Positions 1 through 5,328 of a stretch of 11,235 nt of DNA are shown piece after piece; the stretch's first letter is position 1; each line of letters opens with the position of its first letter. The notes below the pieces were generated by a model. That model worked only from the letters and a program-made list of their open reading frames with translations. It searched no databases and was not told the DNA's origin. Source of the stretch: DATEJJ01 sp039649115 (lineage in GTDB: Bacteria > Actinomycetota > Actinomycetes > Mycobacteriales > Micromonosporaceae); contig JBBWZQ010000332.1 of the NCBI GenBank assembly GCA_039649115.1, positions 1-11,235 of the forward strand. Direction: 5' to 3'. A program made the translations under genes and the position numbers.

Positions 1-751
1 CCTTGTGGCCGAGGCGGCGGCCGACCGCGAGCAGTTCGATCACCACGTACAGGATCGACCCGGCGGCCAGCGAGAGGAACGCGATGCTGACCGTGTCGTT
101 GGTGAACCGCTGGCCCACCAGCGTGCCGAGCAGCGTCGGGCCGCCGCCGATCAGCCCGAGCAGCCCGAGGTACCGCCAGCTGGGGTGCGCTCCGGCGGCG
201 GCCAGCGGGGCCACGATGCCGAAGCCCTCGGTGGCGTTGTGCAGTCCGAAGCCGATGACCAGCAGCACGGCCAGCGACAGCGCGCCGGAGGCGGCGGAGT
301 TGCCGATCGCGAGACCCTCGCCGAAGTTGTGCAGCCCGATGCCGACGGCGATGAGCATGGCCAGCTCGTTCGCGGTCTGCACCGGGGTGAGCACGGCCAC
401 CGAGCCGCCGGCAGCAGGAGCGGCCGGGGCGGCGGCGGTACGGGCCCGGGTGCGGCCGGCCACCCACCGGTCGAAGTACACCAGCCCCAGCAGCCCGACG
501 CCGATGCCCAGTGCCAGCACCAGGCCGTTGCCGAGCGCCGGGCCGAGGTGCCGGTCCGCGAGGGCCGCGTCCACCGGTTCCCAGGCGTGTGCGAGCACGT
601 CCCAGACGAGGAAGATCAGGACGCCGATCGCGACGGCGTTGAGCCACGCCTTGAGCTTCGGCGTATGGGTACGCAGCCGGCCCATCGGCAGCCCCAGGAA
701 GATGGTGAAGCCGGCGAGGGCACCGAGGAACGCAACCTTGGAAGGAGACAC
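1..751 (-). CDS. ZIP-family divalent metal transporter, C-terminus cut by window edge
   Basis: Translating the minus strand from a GTG at 751 gives 250 uninterrupted residues to the window edge, so the C-terminus is missing. The protein is very hydrophobic, with membrane segments at roughly residues 5-22, 36-55, 70-92, 130-150, 157-180, 193-213 and 221-243. A polar Ala/Pro/Arg loop (about 95-120) lies where ZIP proteins have their variable cytoplasmic loop. The family signature is present twice: HNFGEG at 141-146 and HNATEG at 171-176, matching the paired metal-binding HN..EG motifs of ZIP transmembrane helices 4 and 5. ZIP proteins bring Zn2+, Fe2+ or Mn2+ into the cytoplasm; which metal is used here cannot be read from the sequence. 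The GTG start has no Shine-Dalgarno, and an IdeR-like palindrome lies just upstream, so a leaderless, metal-repressed transcript is likely. The gene is separated from the upstream rib operon by a hairpin. Confidence 0.9.
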   Translation of the reverse strand, partial: MSPSKVAFLGALAGFTIFLGLPMGRLRTHTPKLKAWLNAVAIGVLIFLVWDVLAHAWEPVDAALADRHLGPALGNGLVLALGIGVGLLGLVYFDRWVAGRTRARTAAAPAAPAAGGSVAVLTPVQTANELAMLIAVGIGLHNFGEGLAIGNSAASGALSLAVLLVIGFGLHNATEGFGIVAPLAAAGAHPSWRYLGLLGLIGGGPTLLGTLVGQRFTNDTVSIAFLSLAAGSILYVVIELLAVGRRLGHK

Positions 752-752
752 G

Positions 753-773
753 GTTGGTTAGGCTACCCTAACC
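753..773 (-). promoter_or_regulatory. DtxR/IdeR-like metal-repressor operator before the ZIP gene
   Basis: Positions 756-773 form an inverted repeat: arms GGTTAGG (756-762) and CCTAACC (767-773) around a CTAC spacer. Read on the plus strand from 753 to 771, 16 of 19 positions match the published IdeR/DtxR consensus TWAGGTWAGSCTWACCTWA. The mismatches are the first, third and fourteenth positions. It lies 4 bases upstream of the GTG at 751 and overlaps the candidate -10 element, so a bound repressor would block transcription. IdeR (iron) is the best match by sequence. A manganese- or zinc-sensing DtxR paralogue is possible, because the target is a ZIP importer. Confidence 0.75.
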
Positions 774-789
774 AGCTTTTGGATAACAA
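760..789 (-). promoter_or_regulatory. Candidate promoter of the ZIP gene (leaderless)
   Basis: On the minus strand, TTGTTA (784-789) and TAGCCT (760-765) are separated by 18 bases and resemble -35 and -10 hexamers. Transcription would begin about 8 bases downstream of the -10, at or next to the GTG at 751. This fits the absence of any GGAGG-like sequence before that GTG. The -10 hexamer sits inside the IdeR-like palindrome. This short AT-richer patch stands out in very GC-rich surroundings. The call rests on pattern only. Confidence 0.45.
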
Positions 790-839
790 GTTCGCCGCGC
801 GCCCGGCGCCTTCGCCTGTCACCGCTGCACCGGACATCA

Positions 840-863
840 GTCTGGCTGCCACGCGAGCCAGAC
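840..863 (-). terminator. Hairpin after ribH, probable end of the rib operon
   Basis: A perfect 8-bp inverted repeat (GTCTGGCT at 840-847, AGCCAGAC at 856-863) encloses an 8-base loop. It begins 20 bases after the ribH stop codon and lies about 90 bases before the ZIP start. No U-tract follows, which is common for actinobacterial terminators. The rest of the 752-883 gap holds the ZIP promoter and operator and nothing else I recognise. Confidence 0.6.
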
Positions 864-883
864 GCGCAGGACTCCCGGGTGGT

Positions 884-1393
884 TTACCCCCGGTCGGGTA
901 GGGTTGCCAGCCGATCGTGGCCGGCCGCCACGAGGCGAAGCGCGAGCGCGGCGTCCAGCGCGGCGACCGTCGCGGACCAACCCTTGTCCTCGGTGGAGTC
1001 GGGCAGCCCGGCCCGTTCCAGGGCCTGGTCGACCGTGTCCACGGTCAGCACGCCGTGCGCGACCGGGGTCGACTCGTCCAGTGCCACCCGGGTGAGGCCG
1101 TCGGTCACGGCCTGGCACACGTACTCGAAGTGCGCCGTGTCGCCCCGGATCACCACGCCCAGCGCCACCACCGCGTCGTACCGGCGGGCCAGCGCCTGGG
1201 CCAGTACCGGCAACTCGACCGAACCGGCCACCCGCGCGACGGCCACGTCCGGCACGCCGCACGCCTGGGCCGCCGCCGTCGCGCGGTCCAGCAGCTGTTC
1301 GGTGATCTCGTGGTGCCAGCGGGTCACCACGATGCCCAGCGTCAGCCCGGAGGCATCCACAATGGACAGATCGGGCGCGCCGAACCCGGCCAT
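884..1393 (-). CDS. ribH: 6,7-dimethyl-8-ribityllumazine synthase
   Basis: The 169-residue protein has the usual length of lumazine synthase. The enzyme condenses 5-amino-6-ribitylamino-uracil with 3,4-dihydroxy-2-butanone 4-phosphate to give the lumazine that RibE dismutates to riboflavin. Visible features are the substrate-binding aromatic near RWHHEI (25-30), the AGSVELP segment (56-62, PGAFELP in other species), and ALGVVIRGDTAHFEYV, which carries the catalytic histidine at 88. GVLTVDTVDQALERAG is also typical. The family assembles into pentamers or 60-mer shells in the cytoplasm. It is the last gene of the FMN-riboswitch operon. Its ATG lies 4 bases after the ribBA stop, with GGAAGGG at 1401-1407 as a good Shine-Dalgarno seven bases before the start. 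Confidence 0.96.
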   Translation of the reverse strand: MAGFGAPDLSIVDASGLTLGIVVTRWHHEITEQLLDRATAAAQACGVPDVAVARVAGSVELPVLAQALARRYDAVVALGVVIRGDTAHFEYVCQAVTDGLTRVALDESTPVAHGVLTVDTVDQALERAGLPDSTEDKGWSATVAALDAALALRLVAAGHDRLATLPDRG

Positions 1394-1397
1394 GCCG

Positions 1398-2693
1398 TCA
1401 CCCTTCCGCGACGAGTGATTCGCGCGCCGGCATCTGGGCCGGCGCGGTCAGCTGACGCTCGCCGGGTACCAGGTCCAGCCCGTCGAGCAGGTGGCCCATC
1501 CGGTCGCGCTTGGTGCGCAGGTACCGGACGTTCTCGGGGTGCGGCCGGCTGGGCAACGGCACCCGGCCCAGCACGCGCAGCCCGTACCCCTCCAGGCCAG
1601 CCCGCTTGGCCGGGTTGTTCGTGAGCAGCCTCATGGTACGCACGCCCAGGTCGAAGAGGATCTGCGCACCGGTCCCGTAGTCGCGCGCGTCGGCCGGCAG
1701 GCCCAGGTCGAGGTTCGCGTCGACCGTGTCACGGCCCTGGTCCTGCAACTGGTAGGCCTGCAGCTTGTGCAGCAGCCCGATGCCGCGCCCCTCGTGGCCG
1801 CGCATGTAGAGGACCACCCCGCGACCCTCGTCGGCGACGCGTCGCAGCGCCGCCTGCAGTTGCGGGCCGCAGTCGCAGCGCAGCGAGCCGAACACGTCCC
1901 CGGTCAGGCACTCCGAGTGCACCCGTACGAGCACGTCCTGCCCGTCGCTCAGGTCGCCGTACACGAGCGCGATCTGCTCGGCACCGGCGTCGTACGCGGC
2001 CCGGTACCCGACGGCCGTGAAGATCCCGTACTCGGTGGGCAGCCGCGCCTCCGCCTCGCGTACCACCTGCCGCTCGGCCCGCCGCCGGTACGCGATGAGG
2101 TCGGCGATCGACAGGAGCACCAGCCCGTGCTCCTTCGCGAAGCCGGTCAGCTCGGGCAGGCGCATCATCGTCCCGTCGTCGTTGACCAGCTCGCACAGCA
2201 CGCCGGCGGGGCGTAGCCCGGCGAGCACGGCGAGATCGACGGCCGCCTCGGTGTGGCCCGGCCGGCGCAGCACCCCGCCGGCCTTGGCCCGCAGCGGCAC
2301 CACGTGCCCCGGGCGGGACAGGTTCGCCGCCGTGGCGGCCGGGTCGGCGAGCAGCCGGATCGTGTGCGCGCGGTCGGCGGCGGAGATGCCGGTCGACACT
2401 CCCTCGCGCGCGTCCACCGTCACGGTGTACGCGGTGCCCCGGGGGTCCTGGTTCACCCGGTACATGGGCGGCAGTTCCAGCCGGTCGGCGTCGGCCTCGG
2501 CCAGCGGTGCGCAGACGAAGCCGGACGTGTGCCGCACCATGAACGCCATCAGCTCCGGCGTGGCCAACTCGGCCGCGAAGATCAGGTCGCCCTCGTTCTC
2601 CCGGTCCTCGTCGTCCACGACGATCACCGGCCGGCCGGCGGCGATCGCCGCCACCGCTTCCTCGACCGTGCCGAGCGGCTCGACGGTGCTCAT
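1398..2693 (-). CDS. ribBA: Bifunctional DHBP synthase / GTP cyclohydrolase II
   Basis: The 431-residue fusion performs two entry steps of riboflavin synthesis. The N-terminal RibB domain (about 1-202) converts ribulose-5-phosphate to 3,4-dihydroxy-2-butanone 4-phosphate. It shows DDEDRENEGD (27-36), RHTSGFVCAPL (54-64), TAYTVTVDAREGVSTGIS (87-104) and RPGHTEAAVD (144-153). The C-terminal RibA domain (about 207-412) opens GTP. It shows zinc-ligand cysteines at 262, 273 and 275 (ECLTGDVFGSLRCDCGPQ), RGHEGRGIGL (298-307), DYGTGAQIL (338-346) and RLLTNNPAKR (355-364). All key motifs look intact, so both activities are expected. The ATG overlaps the ribE stop by four bases (ATGA), implying translational coupling. 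Its RibB substrate is the product or substrate of Rpe, encoded upstream. Confidence 0.97.
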   Translation of the reverse strand: MSTVEPLGTVEEAVAAIAAGRPVIVVDDEDRENEGDLIFAAELATPELMAFMVRHTSGFVCAPLAEADADRLELPPMYRVNQDPRGTAYTVTVDAREGVSTGISAADRAHTIRLLADPAATAANLSRPGHVVPLRAKAGGVLRRPGHTEAAVDLAVLAGLRPAGVLCELVNDDGTMMRLPELTGFAKEHGLVLLSIADLIAYRRRAERQVVREAEARLPTEYGIFTAVGYRAAYDAGAEQIALVYGDLSDGQDVLVRVHSECLTGDVFGSLRCDCGPQLQAALRRVADEGRGVVLYMRGHEGRGIGLLHKLQAYQLQDQGRDTVDANLDLGLPADARDYGTGAQILFDLGVRTMRLLTNNPAKRAGLEGYGLRVLGRVPLPSRPHPENVRYLRTKRDRMGHLLDGLDLVPGERQLTAPAQMPARESLVAEG

Positions 2694-3283
2694 CGCTTCA
2701 CCGCCAGCAGCTTCTCGACGTACTTGGCGATCACGTCGACCTCCAGGTTGACCGGGTCACCCGGTGTCTTGTGCCCGAGCGTGGTCAGCTTGAGCGTCGT
2801 GGGGATGAGGCTGACCGAGAGATCCAGGTCGGAGACCGCGGTCACGGTGAGCGAGACCCCGTCAACCGTGATGGAGCCCTTCCCGACGACGTACCGGTTC
2901 AGGTCGGGGGGCAGGGATATCGTGACGACCTCCCACTGGCTGGCGGGCCGCCGCTCCAGGATCATGCCGACCCCGTCCACGTGTCCCTGCACGAGATGGC
3001 CGCCCAGCCGGGTGGTGGGGGTGGCGGCGCGCTCCAGGTTGACGTGGTCCCCGACCACCAGGGCGCCCAGACACGAGCGGTCCAGCGTCTCCTTCATCAC
3101 GTCGGCGGTGAAGACGCCGCCGTCGACCGCGACCACGGTCAGGCAGACCCCGTTGACGGCGATCGAGTCGCCGTGCCGGGAGTCGGCGGCCACGGTACCG
3201 CCGCGTACGGCGATCCGGGCCGAATCGCCCAGGTCGGTCAGGTCGGCGACCGTGCCCAGTTCCTCGACAATGCCGGTGAACAT
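2690..3283 (-). CDS. ribE: Riboflavin synthase alpha chain
   Basis: The 197-residue protein has the typical length and the duplicated lumazine-binding fold of riboflavin synthase, which dismutates two lumazines into riboflavin plus the pyrimidine precursor. It begins MFTGIVEELG, the conserved N-terminus that helps form the trimer. The internal repeat is visible: DSIAVNGVCLTVVAV near 39-53 against GSITVDGVSLTVTAV near 136-150, and VMKETLDRSCLG (62-73) against LIPTTLKLTTLG (159-170). The linker GHLVQGHVDGVG (95-106) is typical. It is the first gene after the FMN riboswitch, so it is the direct target of FMN control. The ATG at 3283 has AAAGGGG at 3294-3300 as a likely Shine-Dalgarno, spaced 10 bases, and that site is buried in a hairpin (3292-3335). 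Some species call this gene ribC. Confidence 0.97.
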   Translation of the reverse strand: MFTGIVEELGTVADLTDLGDSARIAVRGGTVAADSRHGDSIAVNGVCLTVVAVDGGVFTADVMKETLDRSCLGALVVGDHVNLERAATPTTRLGGHLVQGHVDGVGMILERRPASQWEVVTISLPPDLNRYVVGKGSITVDGVSLTVTAVSDLDLSVSLIPTTLKLTTLGHKTPGDPVNLEVDVIAKYVEKLLAVKR

Positions 3284-3291
3284 CTCGCTCG

Positions 3292-3335
3292 TGCCCCTTT
3301 CTCGCGCGCACCCGGGGTGCGCTGGCGAGGGGGCA
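3292..3335 (-). promoter_or_regulatory. Hairpin able to sequester the ribE ribosome-binding site
   Basis: On the minus-strand RNA, UGCCCC (3335-3330) pairs with GGGGCA (3297-3292). CUCGC (3329-3325) pairs with GCGAG (3305-3301), and GCGCACC (3322-3316 arm) pairs with GGUGCGC (3312-3306 arm) around a 3-base loop. Only a 2-base bulge (3323-3324) and the AAA bulge (3298-3300) interrupt these 18 pairs. The GGGG of the ribE Shine-Dalgarno is inside the stem. This fits the translational type of FMN riboswitch expression platform, in which ligand binding lets an RBS-sequestering stem form. The link to the aptamer is inferred; I did not find a convincing anti-sequestor by eye. Confidence 0.7.
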
Positions 3336-3441
3336 TCGGCGGGCGGGAAGCGCCGAGCGCCACCCGTCGGGCCGAGGGCGTCGACGGACGCCGGCGACCC
3401 GTTGTCGGAGCGACCACCGGTGCCGGTGGCCGATCCGCCCG
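3336..3441 (-). other. Structured leader between FMN aptamer and ribE hairpin
   Basis: This stretch has no convincing gene. It holds two further perfect inverted repeats: GGCGTC/GACGCC at 3377-3392 with a 4-base loop, and CCACCGG/CCGGTGG at 3414-3429. It also offers an 8-bp long-range pairing between 3435-3442 (abutting the 3' strand of aptamer helix P1) and 3339-3346 (just upstream of the RBS hairpin). That pairing could be part of the switching pathway or simply a GC-rich coincidence. Confidence 0.4.
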
Positions 3442-3586
3442 CGCGCTGTCTCCCATCCGGACTGTCACCGTCGGCCCTGGAATCTCACCAGGTCCACCGG
3501 CCACTGGAAGTGACCGGGTCGCGGGCTGCCGGGCTTGATGCCCGGGTCACCGCCGGTTCGGATTTTCACCGAGTCCCGCCAGCGCG
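3442..3586 (-). promoter_or_regulatory. FMN riboswitch (RFN element)
   Basis: The minus strand carries the RFN consensus in the right order. CGGTGAAAATCCGAACCGGC lies near 3573-3554, a variable CCGGGC/GCCCGG stem-loop follows (about 3546-3530), and then GGACCTGGTGAGATTCCAGG (about 3498-3479). CCGACGGTGACAGTCCGGAT and GGGAGA close the 3' side (about 3476-3451). The outer helix P1 is formed by CGCGCUG (3586-3580) and CAGCGCG (3448-3442). These RNAs bind flavin mononucleotide and shut off riboflavin synthesis or transport genes when FMN is plentiful. Here it sits about 160 bases before ribE and should govern ribE-ribBA-ribH. The 39 bases between the upstream stop codon (3626) and the aptamer contain no promoter I can defend. 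The operon is therefore either read through from upstream or driven from within the preceding gene. Confidence 0.96.
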
Positions 3587-3625
3587 TGGTGGGTACGTCA
3601 TGAGTCTTGCACGAAGCGACGCACT

Positions 3626-4627
3626 TCACACGTCTCCGTAACGCGGCTCACGTCGGCGATCAACGGCGACGTACGAGCCGGGCTGGGACTTGGCGACCTT
3701 CTTCATCTCCGAGGCCGCCGCGACCACCTCCCGGGGGTCGCTGTACGGGCGGCTGGTGGACAGCGCCACGCCGATCGAGATCGTCACCAGCTGCGCCTTC
3801 TTGACCTCGCCGCGCCGGTCGGTCAGCTCCACGTACCCGCGCTGCGCGTCCCACGGGTCGTACAGGTCGTCCGAGGCCCGGATGAAGTCCATGATCCCCT
3901 GCTCGGTGAGCGGCCGTACCTGCTCCGGCGTGCACACGATGACGAAGTCGTCGCCGCCGATGTGGCCGAGGAAGCCGGGCGGCAGCCCGGCGTCCAGCAC
4001 CGCCCGGTGCAGGCAGCGGGCCAGCGCCGTGATGAACTCGTCGCCGCGGGCGAAGCCGTACACGTCGTTGACGGTCTTGAACCGGTCGACGTCGACGTGC
4101 CCGACGGCGTAGGGGGTGGCCGCCTGGATCCGGTCGGAGATCTCGCGCAGGATCCGGGTGTTGCCGGGCAGCCCGGTCAGCGGGGACACCTCGCGGTACT
4201 CCTGGTTGCGGCGCAGGGTGGACTTGACCCGTGCCACGAGTTCCAGCGTGTCGAACGGCTTGACCAGGTAGTCGTCGGCCCCGGCGGTCAACCCGAGCAC
4301 CTTGTCGACGGTCAGCCCGCGCGCGGTCAGCATGATGATCGGCATGGAGGTGGTGATCGGGTCGGCGCGCAGCAGCCGGGTCAGTTCCAGCCCGTCCACC
4401 CGGGGCATCATCAGATCCACGATCGCCAGGTCGGGGCGGCGCTGCACGACGAGGTCGAGGGCCTCCTGCCCGTCCTGGGCCACCGCGACGTCGAAGCCCT
4501 GCAGGCGCAGGTTCACCTCGATGAACCGCGCGATGTCCGCGTCGTCGTCCACCACCAGGATCAGCTCGGACCGCGCCGCCGGCTCGCCCACACCGCCCGC
4601 GCCGTACGGCAGGGCGTCGGTGGTCAC
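3626..4627 (-). CDS. Response regulator with receiver and GGDEF (GGDDF variant) domains
   Basis: The 333-residue protein has a receiver domain (about 21-138). Its acidic pocket is DDD at 27-29, the phospho-acceptor aspartate is 71 (VDLMMP), T101 and K123 complete the site. A GGDEF domain (about 146-325) follows, starting SPLTGLPGNTR and containing DVDRFKTVNDVYGFARGD (179-196). GGDEF domains make cyclic di-GMP from two GTP. Here the signature reads GGDDF (224-228), with Asp for the metal-binding Glu, and no RxxD inhibitory site precedes it, so activity is uncertain. It may be a weak cyclase or a GTP/c-di-GMP-responsive relic. It starts with a GTG overlapping the rpe stop by four bases (GTGA), so it belongs to the upstream cluster. 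No partner histidine kinase is in the window. The output domain is not DNA-binding. Confidence 0.93.
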   Translation of the reverse strand: MTTDALPYGAGGVGEPAARSELILVVDDDADIARFIEVNLRLQGFDVAVAQDGQEALDLVVQRRPDLAIVDLMMPRVDGLELTRLLRADPITTSMPIIMLTARGLTVDKVLGLTAGADDYLVKPFDTLELVARVKSTLRRNQEYREVSPLTGLPGNTRILREISDRIQAATPYAVGHVDVDRFKTVNDVYGFARGDEFITALARCLHRAVLDAGLPPGFLGHIGGDDFVIVCTPEQVRPLTEQGIMDFIRASDDLYDPWDAQRGYVELTDRRGEVKKAQLVTISIGVALSTSRPYSDPREVVAAASEMKKVAKSQPGSYVAVDRRREPRYGDV

Positions 4628-5292
4628 CGGCCCGGTGCCAGGGCCGCGGCCGCCTGGCGCCGCAGGGCCCGCACCGCGGCCGGGGGGTCCTGCGCGCCGT
4701 ACACGGCGGTGCCGGCGACGAACGCGTCCGCCCCGGCGAGCGCCGCCGCCTCGATGGTGTCCGCCGCGATGCCGCCGTCGACCTCGATGCGCAGCTCCAG
4801 GTGCCCGGCGTTGGCGTGCCGGCGCGCGGCGCGCACCTTGTCGAGCATCGCGGGGAGGAACTCCTGGCCGCCGAAGCCCGCCTTGATCGTCATGATCAGC
4901 AGGGTGTCGAAGTGCGGGAGGATGTCCAGGTACGGCTCCACCGGCGTGTCCCGGTCGATCGCCAGCCCGGCCCGCGAGCCGGCCGCGCGCAGGTCACGCG
5001 CGAGGCCGACCGGGTCCGCCGCGGCCTCCGCGTGGAAGCTCACGTTGTACGCGCCGGCCTCCGCGTAGCCGGCCGCCCAGCGCCCCGGCGCGTCGATCAT
5101 CAGGTGCACGTCGAGGGGTACGGCGGTGGACTTGCGCAGGCTCTCCACGACGGGCAGCCCGATGGTCAGGTTGGGGACGAAGTGGTAGTCCATCACGTCG
5201 ACGTGCAGCCAGTCGGCCGCTGCCTCGACCGCACCCGCCTCGTCCGCGAGGCGCGCGAAGTCGGACGCGAGCAGGCTCGGCGCGATGATCAA
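4624..5292 (-). CDS. rpe: Ribulose-phosphate 3-epimerase
   Basis: This cytoplasmic TIM-barrel enzyme interconverts ribulose-5-phosphate and xylulose-5-phosphate in the pentose phosphate pathway. Read from the TTG at 5292 it has 222 residues, the usual family length. It begins (M)IIAPSLLASD with the substrate-contacting serine at 6. Metal and catalytic residues are visible: H30 and D32 in HVDVMD, H63 in LDVHLM and D172 in EVDGGI. The phosphate-binding AGFGGQEF loop and the late AGTAVYGA segment are present. A GTG at 5307 in the same frame would add five residues, but that start has no Shine-Dalgarno and would place GGAGG inside the coding sequence. The TTG start is therefore preferred. The gene begins 36 bases after rsmB and overlaps the response-regulator start. 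Its product pool feeds RibB of the neighbouring riboflavin operon. Confidence 0.95.
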   Translation of the reverse strand: MIIAPSLLASDFARLADEAGAVEAAADWLHVDVMDYHFVPNLTIGLPVVESLRKSTAVPLDVHLMIDAPGRWAAGYAEAGAYNVSFHAEAAADPVGLARDLRAAGSRAGLAIDRDTPVEPYLDILPHFDTLLIMTIKAGFGGQEFLPAMLDKVRAARRHANAGHLELRIEVDGGIAADTIEAAALAGADAFVAGTAVYGAQDPPAAVRALRRQAAAALAPGR

Positions 5293-5300
5293 CGATGCTT

Positions 5301-5305
5301 CCTCC
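5301..5305 (-). promoter_or_regulatory. Shine-Dalgarno that selects the TTG start of rpe
   Basis: A perfect GGAGG on the minus strand is followed after eight bases (AAGCATCG) by TTG at 5292-5290. It overlaps the second codon of the alternative GTG start at 5307, which has no comparable site upstream. It is one of the strongest ribosome-binding sites in the window. Confidence 0.7.
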
Positions 5306-5328
5306 ACCGGATCAGTGTACGGACCCGC

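Noticed and set aside
777..790. Possible DnaA box (TTATCCAAA on the minus strand)
   Set aside because: It is a single near match to TTATCCACA with no cluster of boxes and no replication-origin genes nearby; it is better explained as part of the ZIP promoter.
1..901. Long plus-strand open frames opposite the ZIP gene
   Set aside because: They are antisense shadows. The minus-strand frame gives a coherent membrane protein with both ZIP HN..EG motifs, whereas the plus frames encode low-complexity Ser/Pro/Arg or Gln/His-rich sequence.
1357..1370. TCCACAATGGA near the ribH start as a fourth copy of the dispersed palindrome
   Set aside because: It differs from TCCACTGTGGA at two central positions, so it is only a loose resemblance.
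3238..3504. Minus-strand 88-codon frame across the riboswitch and ribE start, considered as a leader peptide
   Set aside because: It runs through the conserved FMN aptamer and into ribE in another frame, has no Shine-Dalgarno, and the aptamer already explains the conservation.
3587..3625. Promoter for the rib operon between the response-regulator stop and the aptamer
   Set aside because: No -10/-35 pair with acceptable spacing is visible in these 39 bases; the real promoter may lie inside the upstream gene.
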